Below are positions 9,154 through 17,257 of a stretch of 64,000 bases of DNA, in pieces; the first letter of the stretch is position 1; every line of letters starts with the position of its first letter. Source of the DNA: Algibacter sp. L3A6 (GTDB taxonomy: Bacteria > Bacteroidota > Bacteroidia > Flavobacteriales > Flavobacteriaceae). The position numbers were made by a program, and so were the translations under genes. Under the pieces are notes generated by a model. It was not told where the DNA came from. It did no database searches and saw only the letters and a program-made list of their open reading frames with translations. The DNA lies in contig NZ_CP047030.1 in NCBI RefSeq assembly GCF_009796825.1, positions 372,001 to 436,000 of the forward strand, given 5' to 3'.

Positions 9154-9945
9154 TTACAAATTCTTTACTAAAAAATAAGTACTAATAACCACTGAAAACA
9201 AACTAGCAATTGTAGTAAGTGTTTGCGTAGCCGTTTCACCAGCCCCTAAAGATTTACGTTTTAATGGTTTTACCATAATAATATCATTAGGTTGTATATA
9301 ATAAAACTCAGATTTCATTGCTGCTATATCTGTCAAATCTATATGATGTATTTTTTGACCATCAGGATATTGCCTCACAATTAAAACATCTGTTCTATCT
9401 CCTGTTTGTTGAATGTCTCCAGCATTTGCAATAGCTTCAATAATATTAACACGATCTTGGTAAATTACTTGCACACCTTTACTAGCAACCTCTCCAACCG
9501 TTGTGTATTTCAAACCAGCAAGTTTTACAGTAACAAATATTTGAGCCGTTTCTTTAAAATACTGCTGTAATAACTCATGCTTTACCTTATCTTCAATTTC
9601 CTCAACTGTAAAACCGAGTACATTTATTTCTCCTAAAATAGGAAATTCTATATTTCCATGTAAATCTACCGTAAATCCAGTAAAATAAAGCGCTTGTTGT
9701 GTATTACCAATATCATTAGTTGTTGGATTAAAAATTTCAACCAATTCTTTATCTAAAGCCTTTACGTCGATACTCAAAATATCATTAATCTGTACCCTGT
9801 AAGGCTTAGCCAACGCCTGTATTTGCAACGAATCACTAATTACAGTTCCTTTATCTTGCAAATAGACAACATCTTTATTTGTGATACAGGAAGTATTAAT
9901 TAACGTAATTGCAACAAGAATAAAAAAGGCAAATTGTTTTAACAT
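9154..9945 (-). CDS. Polysaccharide export outer-membrane lipoprotein (Wza-like)
   Basis: Starting from the ATG at 9945, the product has 263 residues. It has a hydrophobic signal ending in LINTSC (lipoprotein cysteine at residue 20), then a poly_export domain (PYRVQINDILSIDVKALDKE) and a SLBB-like region (TTVGEVASKGVQVIYQDRVN). A hydrophobic C-terminal segment (TIASLFSVVISTYFLV) suits the membrane-crossing helix of Wza channels. An in-frame GTG at 9966 lies inside a -7 promoter element and is unlikely to be the start. It is the first gene of the operon, followed by the Wzc-like kinase. Confidence 0.9.
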   Translation of the reverse strand: MLKQFAFFILVAITLINTSCITNKDVVYLQDKGTVISDSLQIQALAKPYRVQINDILSIDVKALDKELVEIFNPTTNDIGNTQQALYFTGFTVDLHGNIEFPILGEINVLGFTVEEIEDKVKHELLQQYFKETAQIFVTVKLAGLKYTTVGEVASKGVQVIYQDRVNIIEAIANAGDIQQTGDRTDVLIVRQYPDGQKIHHIDLTDIAAMKSEFYYIQPNDIIMVKPLKRKSLGAGETATQTLTTIASLFSVVISTYFLVKNL

Positions 9946-9965
9946 ATAGGCTAATAGATTAACCA

Positions 9966-9973
9966 CAAATATA
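9966..9973 (-). promoter_or_regulatory. Putative -7 element of the polysaccharide operon
   Basis: On the minus strand these bases read TATATTTG, a full match to the Bacteroidetes -7 consensus TAnnTTTG. It lies 20 bp upstream of the ATG at 9945, giving a short leader. No clear -33 TTG was found at the usual distance. The element is the reason for rejecting the GTG at 9966 as start. Confidence 0.45.
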
Positions 9974-10050
9974 ACTTTTCACCGTGAAGAATAAAACTTA
10001 TACCCTTTTTTTTGGTTTTTTAGACGTTCTTTGTAAAAAAACAAATAGAC

Positions 10051-11916
10051 TTGAATTATTTAACAGTAGAAAACATATCGAAATCTTACGGAGAACTTAC
10101 ACTTTTTGAAAACGTTTCTTTTAGTGTCCACAAAGATCAAAAAATAGCTTTCGTGGCTAAAAATGGTACGGGTAAAACCTCTATTTTAAATATTCTTTCA
10201 GGAGATGACGAACCAGGTTCTGGTAGCGTAACTTTCCGAAAAGGTATTGCCGTTTCTTTTTTATCTCAAGATCCTAAGTTTGATAAAAACTTAACAATCG
10301 AAGAAACTATTTTTGCCAGTGAAAACCCAATTTTAAAAGTGATTTCAAATTATGAAAAAGCACTTCTAAACCCGGACGACACAGACGCTTACCAAGTCGC
10401 TTTTGATGCCATGGAACGTCATGAAGCATGGGATTTCGAAACCCTATACAAGCAAATACTTTTTAAACTTAAATTAGAAGATTTATCTCAAAAAGTAAGC
10501 GTGCTTTCTGGTGGACAAATAAAACGTTTAGCACTAGCAAATGCATTAATAAATAAACCAGATTTACTAATTTTAGATGAGCCAACAAACCATTTAGATT
10601 TAGAAATGATTGAGTGGCTAGAATCCTTTTTTGCCAAGGAAAACATTACACTTTTTATGGTAACACACGACCGTTACTTTTTAGAACGTGTATGCAATGA
10701 AATTATAGAATTAGACGAAGGTCAAATTTTTAATTACAAAGGAACCTACTCATATTACCTAGAAAAAAGAGAAGCTCGTATAGAAAATGATGCCATAGAA
10801 ACCAACAAAGCTAAGCAACTTTTCAAAAAAGAGCTTACTTGGATGCGTCGTCAACCAAAAGCACGTACTACAAAATCAAAATCTAGAATTAATGATTTTG
10901 CCGATATAAAACACCGTGCGCACCAACGCCGTAACGATCACGAAGTTCAATTAGAACTAAATATGGAACGTTTGGGTAGTAAAATTTTAGAATTTCATAA
11001 AGTATCAAAAAGCTTTAAAGACAAAACAATTCTAGATAACTTTAACTACATGTTTCAAAAAGGAGAACGTGTTGGTATCATTGGTAAAAATGGAACAGGA
11101 AAAACAACATTTCTAAATATATTAACCCAAACTGCTCAGCCTGATTCTGGTAAAGTTACCAAAGGTGAAACTGTAAAATTTGGTTATTATACTCAAAGCG
11201 GAATTACCATAAAACCAGAACAAAAGGTTATAGACGTTATTCGTGAGTTTGGAGATTATATTCCGTTGAAAAAAGGAAAGCAAATTTCTGCACAACAACT
11301 TTTAGAACGCTTTTTATTCAGTAGAAAGAAACAATACGATTTTGTTGAAAAACTAAGTGGTGGCGAGCGTAAACGCTTGTATTTATGTACAATTTTAATA
11401 CAAAACCCCAACTTTTTAATCCTCGATGAGCCAACCAACGATTTAGATATTGTAACACTAAATGTATTAGAAAGTTTCCTTTTAGATTTCCCAGGTTGCG
11501 TAATTGTTGTAACGCACGACAGGTACTTTATGGACAAAGTAATCGATCACTTATTTGTTTTTAAAGGTGAAGGTGAAATTGAAGATTTCCCAGGTAACTA
11601 CACCGATTACCGTATTTACGAAGACAGCCAAGATGTTATTGCAGCAGCTGATACCGAGGATAAAAAAGAGAAAAATGCTTGGAAAAAAACGGATGCAAAA
11701 AAACTTTCTTACAACGAAGAAAAGGAATTAAATAACATTGAAAGTAAAATAAAATCTTTAACGTTTGATAAAAAAGAACTAGAAGCAAAATTTAACAATC
11801 CAGATTTAACACCCGACGAAATAAATGCACTTTCCGACAAGCTTCAAGTTATTATTGATACCATAGAAGAAAAAGAAGAACGTTGGTTAGAGCTTTCAGC
11901 AAAGCTTGACGATTAA
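10051..11916 (+). CDS. ABC-F family ATPase
   Basis: The 621-residue soluble protein has two ABC domains and no membrane segment. The first nucleotide site has AKNGTGKTS (36-44) and LSGGQ with LILDEPTNHLDLEMIEW. The second has GKNGTGKTT, LSGGE and LILDEPTNDLDI. Between them lies the linker with MRRQPKARTTKSKSR, the P-site tRNA interaction motif of ABC-F translation factors (Uup/YdiF-like). A coiled-coil tail (residues 560-621) resembles the Uup C-terminal domain. The start is TTG: the upstream frame has no ATG and is closed by a stop at 10021, and MNYLTVENISKSYG is a usual N-terminus. It is transcribed away from the polysaccharide operon. Confidence 0.93.
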   Translation: MNYLTVENISKSYGELTLFENVSFSVHKDQKIAFVAKNGTGKTSILNILSGDDEPGSGSVTFRKGIAVSFLSQDPKFDKNLTIEETIFASENPILKVISNYEKALLNPDDTDAYQVAFDAMERHEAWDFETLYKQILFKLKLEDLSQKVSVLSGGQIKRLALANALINKPDLLILDEPTNHLDLEMIEWLESFFAKENITLFMVTHDRYFLERVCNEIIELDEGQIFNYKGTYSYYLEKREARIENDAIETNKAKQLFKKELTWMRRQPKARTTKSKSRINDFADIKHRAHQRRNDHEVQLELNMERLGSKILEFHKVSKSFKDKTILDNFNYMFQKGERVGIIGKNGTGKTTFLNILTQTAQPDSGKVTKGETVKFGYYTQSGITIKPEQKVIDVIREFGDYIPLKKGKQISAQQLLERFLFSRKKQYDFVEKLSGGERKRLYLCTILIQNPNFLILDEPTNDLDIVTLNVLESFLLDFPGCVIVVTHDRYFMDKVIDHLFVFKGEGEIEDFPGNYTDYRIYEDSQDVIAAADTEDKKEKNAWKKTDAKKLSYNEEKELNNIESKIKSLTFDKKELEAKFNNPDLTPDEINALSDKLQVIIDTIEEKEERWLELSAKLDD

Positions 11917-11935
11917 CAACCATATTCACTTATAT

Positions 11936-11966
11936 ATTCCCATAAGCTCAACAAACTTATGGGAAT
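11936..11966. terminator. Hairpin between convergent genes
   Basis: ATTCCCATAAG (11936-11946) pairs perfectly with CTTATGGGAAT (11956-11966) around a 9-base loop. It lies between the end of the ABC-F gene and the end of the DUF1684 gene, so it could stop transcription from both sides. The U-tracts are weak, so efficiency is uncertain. Confidence 0.5.
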
Positions 11967-11973
11967 TAAAATA

Positions 11974-12579
11974 TTAGTGTTTTTTAAACGCTTTAACACC
12001 AGCCTCTACTCGGGTTTTTAAATAATTAACACGAGGTACAACCGGGCAAGAAAACCGCTCGTTATAAGCGCAATATGGATTGTAGGAGCTATTAAAATCT
12101 ATAACTATGGTATTAGATTCTGGGATTTTCATATCGAGATAGCGACCACCACCATAACTTTCCAAACCATTAGTTTCATCTAAAAAAGGAAGAAACAGAT
12201 AATCTTCAAAACCTTCTTTGTTCATTAATTCTTGTCCTTGGTAAACATTTAAATTAAACGTTTTACCTTTCAATTTAAAAATCAAAACACCGTAAATACG
12301 TTCTTTAGAAACGCGATCTGTTGTGGTTTTCATGTTAAACCATCTGGCATTTTCAACACGTTTAAATTGCGCTGTAACAACATAAGTAGAATCAAATTTA
12401 AAAAACTCCAAACCTTCAAATGCCTTTCTGTCTTTATCTTTTAATGGCGATGTAGAAGCATCTTTATACTCTGCATTTATTGTTTTTTGAAACTCTGTTT
12501 CCCCAAGAATAGGTCGTTTATTTTGTCCGCAACTAAAAACAGAAACTAAAACTACAGCTATTAACACTAATTTCTTCAT
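11974..12579 (-). CDS. DUF1684 domain lipoprotein
   Basis: The 201-residue protein has a lipoprotein signal (VLVSVFSCGQ, cysteine at residue 17). The rest matches the DUF1684 pattern: FLPFLDETNGLESYGGGRYLD followed by YNPYCAYNERFSCPVVPRVN near the C-terminus. The function of DUF1684 is not established. It is probably attached to a periplasmic membrane face. Its start overlaps by one base the stop of the DUF4252 lipoprotein gene, so the two lipoproteins form an operon. Confidence 0.85.
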   Translation of the reverse strand: MKKLVLIAVVLVSVFSCGQNKRPILGETEFQKTINAEYKDASTSPLKDKDRKAFEGLEFFKFDSTYVVTAQFKRVENARWFNMKTTTDRVSKERIYGVLIFKLKGKTFNLNVYQGQELMNKEGFEDYLFLPFLDETNGLESYGGGRYLDMKIPESNTIVIDFNSSYNPYCAYNERFSCPVVPRVNYLKTRVEAGVKAFKKH

Positions 12580-13106
12580 TATTTTTCTGGATTAAAAGAT
12601 GGGTTTATATTGGTATTATAAGATTGCATTAAACTATTAGAAAATTCGCCAAAAGCATCTTCATCTGCTAAAGATTTAATTTTTTCAGGGTCAAAATTTC
12701 CTTGTAAATAATAAGCTGTTGTTTCGTTTTCTGTACTATTAAAGATAATAGCATCGGTTACCACTACGCCTAATTCTTTTACTGAAATTATACGCGTATT
12801 AACCACATCATTCTTTCTAAAAACATCAGTATAACCACTATTAGTTACGGCATTCATTTCAGCAATTAAACTCTCACGTTTAAACTTACTAAGCGCATCA
12901 AACTTTATAAATTTCAAGTCTGATATATTACCGATAGCATGTTTTACTTCAGGTGAAATTTGACTTAAAACTGCTTTCATAAAATTAGGAACTTGAAAAG
13001 ATGTAGTTCCCACATCTGCTTTATGATTGTTATAAAACCCCTGAAAACTACTACCACAAGATACCAGTAAAAAGCACAAACTTAAACCTATGTATATTTT
13101 CTTCAT
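12579..13106 (-). CDS. DUF4252 domain lipoprotein
   Basis: The 175-residue protein has a signal ending LLVSCGSS (lipoprotein cysteine at 17). The remainder resembles DUF4252, a Bacteroidota-restricted family of unknown role. No catalytic motif is visible. It is the first gene of a two-gene operon with the DUF1684 lipoprotein. Confidence 0.7.
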   Translation of the reverse strand: MKKIYIGLSLCFLLVSCGSSFQGFYNNHKADVGTTSFQVPNFMKAVLSQISPEVKHAIGNISDLKFIKFDALSKFKRESLIAEMNAVTNSGYTDVFRKNDVVNTRIISVKELGVVVTDAIIFNSTENETTAYYLQGNFDPEKIKSLADEDAFGEFSNSLMQSYNTNINPSFNPEK

Positions 13107-13152
13107 TTTTAAATTATTTCATTTCAAAAATACAACTTAAGAAAATTTTAAA

Positions 13153-13160
13153 TACATTTG
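13153..13160 (+). promoter_or_regulatory. Putative -7 element upstream of a 26-codon ORF
   Basis: The bases TACATTTG match TAnnTTTG exactly. They lie 20 bp before the ATG at 13181 and 132 bp before a strong terminator, so they could start a short transcript of about 150 nt. No good -33 TTG is seen. Confidence 0.4.
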
Positions 13161-13180
13161 ACCAATATAAATTATCAATA

Positions 13181-13261
13181 ATGCAAAGTAACGTCACTAT
13201 TTATAGAAAGTTATGGACCTCTCGCTATAAGAGAATAGGTTGGGCTTGCTCTATGTTGTGA
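13181..13261 (+). CDS. Possible 26-residue small protein or leader peptide
   Basis: An ATG at 13181 opens 26 codons ending in TGA at 13259-13261. The peptide begins MQSNVTIYRKLWTSRY and ends IGWACSML. It is basic, with two tryptophans, two tyrosines and one cysteine. A TAnnTTTG element lies 20 bp upstream and a 12-bp hairpin with a T-run lies 32 bp downstream, so it could be an independent small transcript. It could also be a leader in front of the MFS gene at 13401, or a non-coding RNA in which the frame is accidental. I do not recognise the sequence. Confidence 0.35.
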   Translation: MQSNVTIYRKLWTSRYKRIGWACSML

Positions 13262-13292
13262 TGATATAAACATATATTATTTTCAGTATTTT

Positions 13293-13322
13293 AAAAGTCC
13301 GACTTCGCAGTCGGACTTTTTT
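13293..13322 (+). terminator. Strong intrinsic terminator
   Basis: AAAAGTCCGACT (13293-13304) pairs perfectly with AGTCGGACTTTT (13309-13320) around the loop TCGC, followed by more T residues. It lies 79 bp upstream of the MFS gene and does not follow any annotated large gene on the plus strand. That implies a short transcript from around 13165, or an attenuator for the MFS gene. Confidence 0.8.
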
Positions 13323-13400
13323 ATTTTCCAAAATTTCAAATTCCATCAAAATTATATTTTTCAAAAAGTTGCTCTAACTAAGCAATAAAAATCTATTAAA

Positions 13401-14618
13401 ATGAAAACGCTATTTAACAACTACATCAACACATTTAAAGGCTTATCGCACGAAGTATGGTGGCTCGCTCTTATTACTTTAATAAATAGAGCTGGCACAA
13501 TGGTTATACCGTTTTTATCACTTTATCTCACCGAAAATCTAGATTTCACTTTAAAAGATGTTGGATGGATTATGAGTGCCTTTGGTCTTGGCTCTGTGGT
13601 CGGTTCTTGGCTTGGTGGCCGATTAACCGATAAAATTGGCTACTACAAAGTAATGGTTAGAAGTTTAATTTCAACCGGCGTTTTATTTATTGCGCTTCAA
13701 TTTCTAAACACCTTTGCAAGCTTTTGCTTTGGTATATTTTTAGTGATGCTCGTTGCCGATATGTTTCGTCCGGCCATGTTTGTCGCACTTAGCGCATACA
13801 GCAAACCTGAGAACAAAACGCGATCGGTAACCTTAATTAGACTTGCTATAAACCTTGGTTTTTCTGTAGGTCCAGCAGTTGGCGGTATTATAATTACAAC
13901 TCTAAGTTATGGTGGTTTATTTTGGGTCGATGGTATAACTTGTATTTTAGCAACAGGTTTACTTATTAAAGTTTTACACCCTAAAAAAGCTAGAGTCTTA
14001 GATACAGTAAAAAATGAAAACCCAAGCTCTGCATATCATGATAAAGCATTTTTAATATTCTTAGTTGCTATGGTATTATTTGGCATTGTATTTTTACAGT
14101 ATTTTTCTACTATGCCCTTATACTACAAAGATATCCATCGCTTAACAGAATTTGATATTGGAATTCTTTTGGGTATGAATGGTTTTGCTATTTTCCTATT
14201 GGAAATGCCATTAATAAAATGGTTAGAGAGTACCAATTTTACAAAATCGGGTCTCATGATTTTCGGCACCATATTGCTTGGTATAAGCATCTTGGTTTTA
14301 AACCTAACCTCATGGACTGGCGTATTAATAATTGGTATGTTATTTATGAGTTTAGGTGAAATGATCACGTTTCCTTTCTCGAATGCTTTTGCCCTAGATC
14401 GTGCAAAAAAAGGAAATCAAGGTGAATATATGGCACTCTATTCCATAGCATTTTCAATTGCCCATATTTTTGCACACAATGCAGGTATGCACATGGTTGA
14501 CGATCTAGGTTTTAATAATACTTGGTACATTTTTACAATGTTAGCAGGCTTTTGCGTACTTTTATTATTCTCTTTAAGTCGATATTTAAATACACAGAAA
14601 AAGAAAAGACTAGCATGA
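13401..14618 (+). CDS. MFS transporter
   Basis: The 405-residue protein has about twelve hydrophobic segments. The loop between helices 2 and 3 reads GSWLGGRLTDKIGYYKVM, the major-facilitator motif A (GxLaDrxGrkxxl). It is of the drug:H+ antiporter type, but no substrate can be assigned. The stop codon overlaps the ATG of the VOC gene (ATGA), so the two are translationally coupled. A strong hairpin lies upstream and may insulate or attenuate the gene. Confidence 0.9.
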   Translation: MKTLFNNYINTFKGLSHEVWWLALITLINRAGTMVIPFLSLYLTENLDFTLKDVGWIMSAFGLGSVVGSWLGGRLTDKIGYYKVMVRSLISTGVLFIALQFLNTFASFCFGIFLVMLVADMFRPAMFVALSAYSKPENKTRSVTLIRLAINLGFSVGPAVGGIIITTLSYGGLFWVDGITCILATGLLIKVLHPKKARVLDTVKNENPSSAYHDKAFLIFLVAMVLFGIVFLQYFSTMPLYYKDIHRLTEFDIGILLGMNGFAIFLLEMPLIKWLESTNFTKSGLMIFGTILLGISILVLNLTSWTGVLIIGMLFMSLGEMITFPFSNAFALDRAKKGNQGEYMALYSIAFSIAHIFAHNAGMHMVDDLGFNNTWYIFTMLAGFCVLLLFSLSRYLNTQKKKRLA

Positions 14619-14995
14619 ACTTAAACCAAATAACGATACCTTCTACTAATGTTGAAAAAGCAGTAGAGTTTTACACTATTTTGGGATTGAAGCTTATTGT
14701 AGATTCAATTCCAAGATATGTACGTTTTGAATGTCCAGATGGTGATGCGACGTTTTCAATACATCGAGTAGAAAAATTACCTAAAGGAAACGGTATCACT
14801 GTTTATTTTGAAGATGAAAATCTAGATGATTGGGTTGAACAACTTATGACGAAAGGCATTATTTTCACTGAATTACCAAACGATAAACCTTGGCTTTGGC
14901 GTGAAGCACATTTGAAAGATCCTGATGACAATAATATTATTTTATTCTATGCTGGAGAAAACAGAAAAAATCCGGCTTGGCGCATACCTTCCTAA
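14615..14995 (+). CDS. VOC (glyoxalase/bleomycin-resistance fold) protein
   Basis: The 126-residue protein starts MNLNQITIPSTNVEKAVEFY, the first beta-alpha unit of the vicinal-oxygen-chelate fold, and ends with HLKDPDDNNIILFYAGE, the usual second-half strand. The residue where many family members have the first metal-binding histidine is Q5, so it may bind another ligand or no metal. The start was placed at the ATG at 14615, overlapping the MFS stop; an upstream extension in the same frame would run through the end of the MFS gene. Resistance or lactoylglutathione-lyase roles are possible but unproven. Confidence 0.85.
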   Translation: MNLNQITIPSTNVEKAVEFYTILGLKLIVDSIPRYVRFECPDGDATFSIHRVEKLPKGNGITVYFEDENLDDWVEQLMTKGIIFTELPNDKPWLWREAHLKDPDDNNIILFYAGENRKNPAWRIPS

Positions 14996-15011
14996 ATGTA
15001 AATTGAAAGGC

Positions 15012-15452
15012 TTAAATCGGTTTAATTTCTTTTTGCTTAATAACGCGAGACAGTACAATTTGTGTTTTCGTTTCTCCGTAACTTATCAATTGATCAATAA
15101 AAACTTCTAAGTGTTTATTATTTTTTAGAACCACTTCCATTACAATGTTTTCCTCGCCTGTAATACGGTAACAATTCACCACTTCATCATACGTTTTAAC
15201 CTTTTCTAAGAAAGGCTTTAATTTCCCCATAAAAGCGCGAAGCGTAATGATGGCTTTTAATTGATATCCCATTTCAAAAGGAGATACTATGGCTTTATAT
15301 CCTTCTATAACACCAAGGTCTTCCATTTTCTTAATACGCTCGGAAACTGCTGGCGAAGTTATACCAACTTGTCTGCCAATTTCGGCGTTAGACATACGTG
15401 CATTTTGCTGTAAACACTTTAAAATCTTACTATTAAGTGCATCAAACTTCAT
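15012..15452 (-). CDS. Lrp/AsnC family transcriptional regulator
   Basis: The 146-residue protein has an N-terminal winged HTH (LNSKILKCLQQNARMSNAEIGRQVG followed by SPAVSERIKKMEDLGVI) and a C-terminal RAM ligand domain (ITLRAFMGKLKPFLE, VVNCYRITGEENIVMEV). Such regulators form octamers and respond to amino acids. The gene converges with the VOC gene 16 bp away and stands alone. It diverges from the helical protein gene at 15575, a possible target because of the shared upstream region (inference). Confidence 0.92.
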   Translation of the reverse strand: MKFDALNSKILKCLQQNARMSNAEIGRQVGITSPAVSERIKKMEDLGVIEGYKAIVSPFEMGYQLKAIITLRAFMGKLKPFLEKVKTYDEVVNCYRITGEENIVMEVVLKNNKHLEVFIDQLISYGETKTQIVLSRVIKQKEIKPI

Positions 15453-15542
15453 TTAAAAGAATTTTAACTATAATAAATTAATATTTAAAGCAAATATACG
15501 TTTTTACTTTAAAATCTAAAGAGAAATGTAATTTCTTGTCGC

Positions 15543-15550
15543 TAAATTTG
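15543..15550 (+). promoter_or_regulatory. Putative -7 element for the gene at 15575
   Basis: The bases TAAATTTG match TAnnTTTG and lie 24 bp upstream of the ATG at 15575. An in-frame TTG at 15536 would put the start upstream of this element, which argues for the ATG. Confidence 0.4.
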
Positions 15551-15574
15551 ATAAAATTGCTAGAGGTAAAAATA

Positions 15575-15970
15575 ATGACATCTAATACCCCATCAAATCT
15601 ATCGGAATTACCGGTTTATAAAAAAGCCATTGAGATTTTATCTTTATCTCAACGTATTTCTATGTATTTAAATCACGATTTATCGGGTTTAAAAGCCGAT
15701 GGAACAGAAGATGCAAATATTTATTTTTCTGGAGATATTATTCAGCAATCGGTATCACTTGTTCCCGAGATTGTAAATGCTGAGTTAGAACGTTATTCTG
15801 AAAGAAAACACAAGCATATTGCATCTTTAAGACGATTAACAAATATGCTTTATAAAAACTCGTACCGTTTAGAAAAATCTGACAGTAATGGTAAAGACTT
15901 TTTGCCTATTTTACGTAGCGAATTAAAGAAATTCAAAAAACTTCAACGCAGTTGGTTACTTACTTTGTAA
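15575..15970 (+). CDS. Conserved helical protein of unknown function
   Basis: From the ATG at 15575 the product has 131 residues (MTSNTPSNLSELPVYKKAIE). It is predicted almost entirely helical, with no signal peptide or membrane segment. The pattern of a helix, then FSGDIIQQSVSLVPEIVNAE, then RRLTNMLYKNSYRLE, then a basic last helix resembles the four-helix-bundle (23S rRNA intervening protein) family, but the match is weak. It stands alone between the Lrp gene and tRNA-Leu. No function can be given. Confidence 0.7.
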   Translation: MTSNTPSNLSELPVYKKAIEILSLSQRISMYLNHDLSGLKADGTEDANIYFSGDIIQQSVSLVPEIVNAELERYSERKHKHIASLRRLTNMLYKNSYRLEKSDSNGKDFLPILRSELKKFKKLQRSWLLTL

Positions 15971-16039
15971 TTATTTGCTTTTTATATTTTTAGTTCACAA
16001 AGACATCATTATATTTACGCCCGATTTAAAACCTCAAAT

Positions 16040-16125
16040 GCGCACGTGGCGGAATTGGTAGACGCGCTGGCTTGAGGGGCCAGTATCCGTTTTAGGATGT
16101 GGAAGTTCGAATCTTCTCGTGCGCA
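16040..16125 (+). tRNA. tRNA-Leu (anticodon GAG)
   Basis: The 86-base gene folds as a class II tRNA. The acceptor stem GCGCACG pairs with CGTGCGC, and the D-arm GTGGCGGAATTGGTAGACGC is typical of tRNA-Leu. The anticodon stem CTGGC/GCCAG encloses loop TTGAGGG with anticodon GAG (codon CUC). A long variable arm and T-arm GTTCGAATC follow. The discriminator base is A and no CCA is encoded. It lies between the helical protein and the dehydrogenase gene. Confidence 0.97.
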
Positions 16126-16148
16126 CTTTATTATTTCTACCTAAATAT

Positions 16149-17111
16149 TCAACTCACTACATGAGTTGGTTTTCCTTCTAAAAAAGCTTCAATATTATCT
16201 GCCATTGTTTGCATTAATCGTGCTCTAGCCTCTTTTGATGCCCAAGCAATATGTGGCGTAATAATACAATTTTCAGCATTTAACAAAGGGTTATCTGCTT
16301 TTATAGGCTCGCTAGAAACAACATCTACAGCCGCTCCGGCTAGTTTATTGTTATTAAGAGCATTTTTTAAATCTTCTTCTACAATTAAACCACCTCGAGA
16401 TGTATTTATCAAGAACGCGCTATCCTTCATTTTTGAAATAGAATCCGAATTTATTAATCCTTCTGTGCTTTCAGTTAACGGGCAATGCAAACTCACAAAG
16501 TCCGATTGTTTAAGCAGCTCATCTAATTCAACATATTTTAAAGTTTCCGATTCCAATCGTAAATCCTGACTTCGGTTATAAGCCAAAATATTTAATCCAA
16601 AAGCTTGCGCCATTTTTGCTGTAGCCTGCCCTATTCTTCCAAAACCTATTATACCTAAGGTTTTACCTGAAAGTTCTATAAGTGGTGAATTCCAAAAACA
16701 AAAATCTTTAGACTTAGTCCAATCGCCATTTTTAACGGCTTTATTATGGTCGCCAACATGATGGCACAATTCTAAAATAAGTGCCATAGTAAACTGCCCT
16801 ACGGCCTGTGTACCATAAACCGGCACATTAGATACCAGAACACCTAAATCTTTAGCAGCTGCAATATCAATAACATTATATCCTGTTGCCAAAACACCAA
16901 TATATTTAAGGTTTGGAGCTTTCTCTAAAACCGCTTTTGGCAAAGGTGTTTTATTGGTGAGTACCATTTCAGCTTCACCTATATGTTTAATAATAATATC
17001 GTGATCAAAAGTTGTTCTATCATGCACTTCTAAATCGCCAAAGGCTTCAACTGCTTTCCAACTTAAATCTCCTGGGTTTAATGTGTAACCGTCTAGAACT
17101 ACTATTTTCAT
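16149..17111 (-). CDS. D-2-hydroxyacid dehydrogenase (NAD)
   Basis: The 320-residue protein has the NAD-binding motif GFGRIG (156-161) and the full catalytic triad of the family: R239 (NTSRGG), E268 (SSEP) and H287 (TPHIAW). VLATGYNVID near residue 73 is the substrate-loop motif of glycerate/hydroxypyruvate reductase-like enzymes. Reduction of hydroxypyruvate or glyoxylate is the likely reaction; lactate or phosphoglycerate specificity cannot be excluded, but there is no ACT domain as in many SerA enzymes. It appears monocistronic. Confidence 0.92.
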   Translation of the reverse strand: MKIVVLDGYTLNPGDLSWKAVEAFGDLEVHDRTTFDHDIIIKHIGEAEMVLTNKTPLPKAVLEKAPNLKYIGVLATGYNVIDIAAAKDLGVLVSNVPVYGTQAVGQFTMALILELCHHVGDHNKAVKNGDWTKSKDFCFWNSPLIELSGKTLGIIGFGRIGQATAKMAQAFGLNILAYNRSQDLRLESETLKYVELDELLKQSDFVSLHCPLTESTEGLINSDSISKMKDSAFLINTSRGGLIVEEDLKNALNNNKLAGAAVDVVSSEPIKADNPLLNAENCIITPHIAWASKEARARLMQTMADNIEAFLEGKPTHVVS

Positions 17112-17200
17112 ATCTTTTGCTGTTAATTCCTTTCAAAAATCATTCAACTATAAAACTATAAGAAAATTATAATAACAGCAACTATTTCAAAATATATCAC

Positions 17201-17236
17201 AAAAAAAAAGAGTAACGCCTAAACGTTACTCTTTTT
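17201..17236 (-). terminator. Intrinsic terminator downstream of sucC
   Basis: GAGTAACG (17210-17217) pairs with CGTTACTC (17224-17231), extended by A:T pairs. Read on the minus strand the hairpin is followed by a run of nine T residues, and it lies just after the sucC stop at 17258. Confidence 0.85.
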
Positions 17237-17257
17237 AATATATAATGTAGTAAAAGC

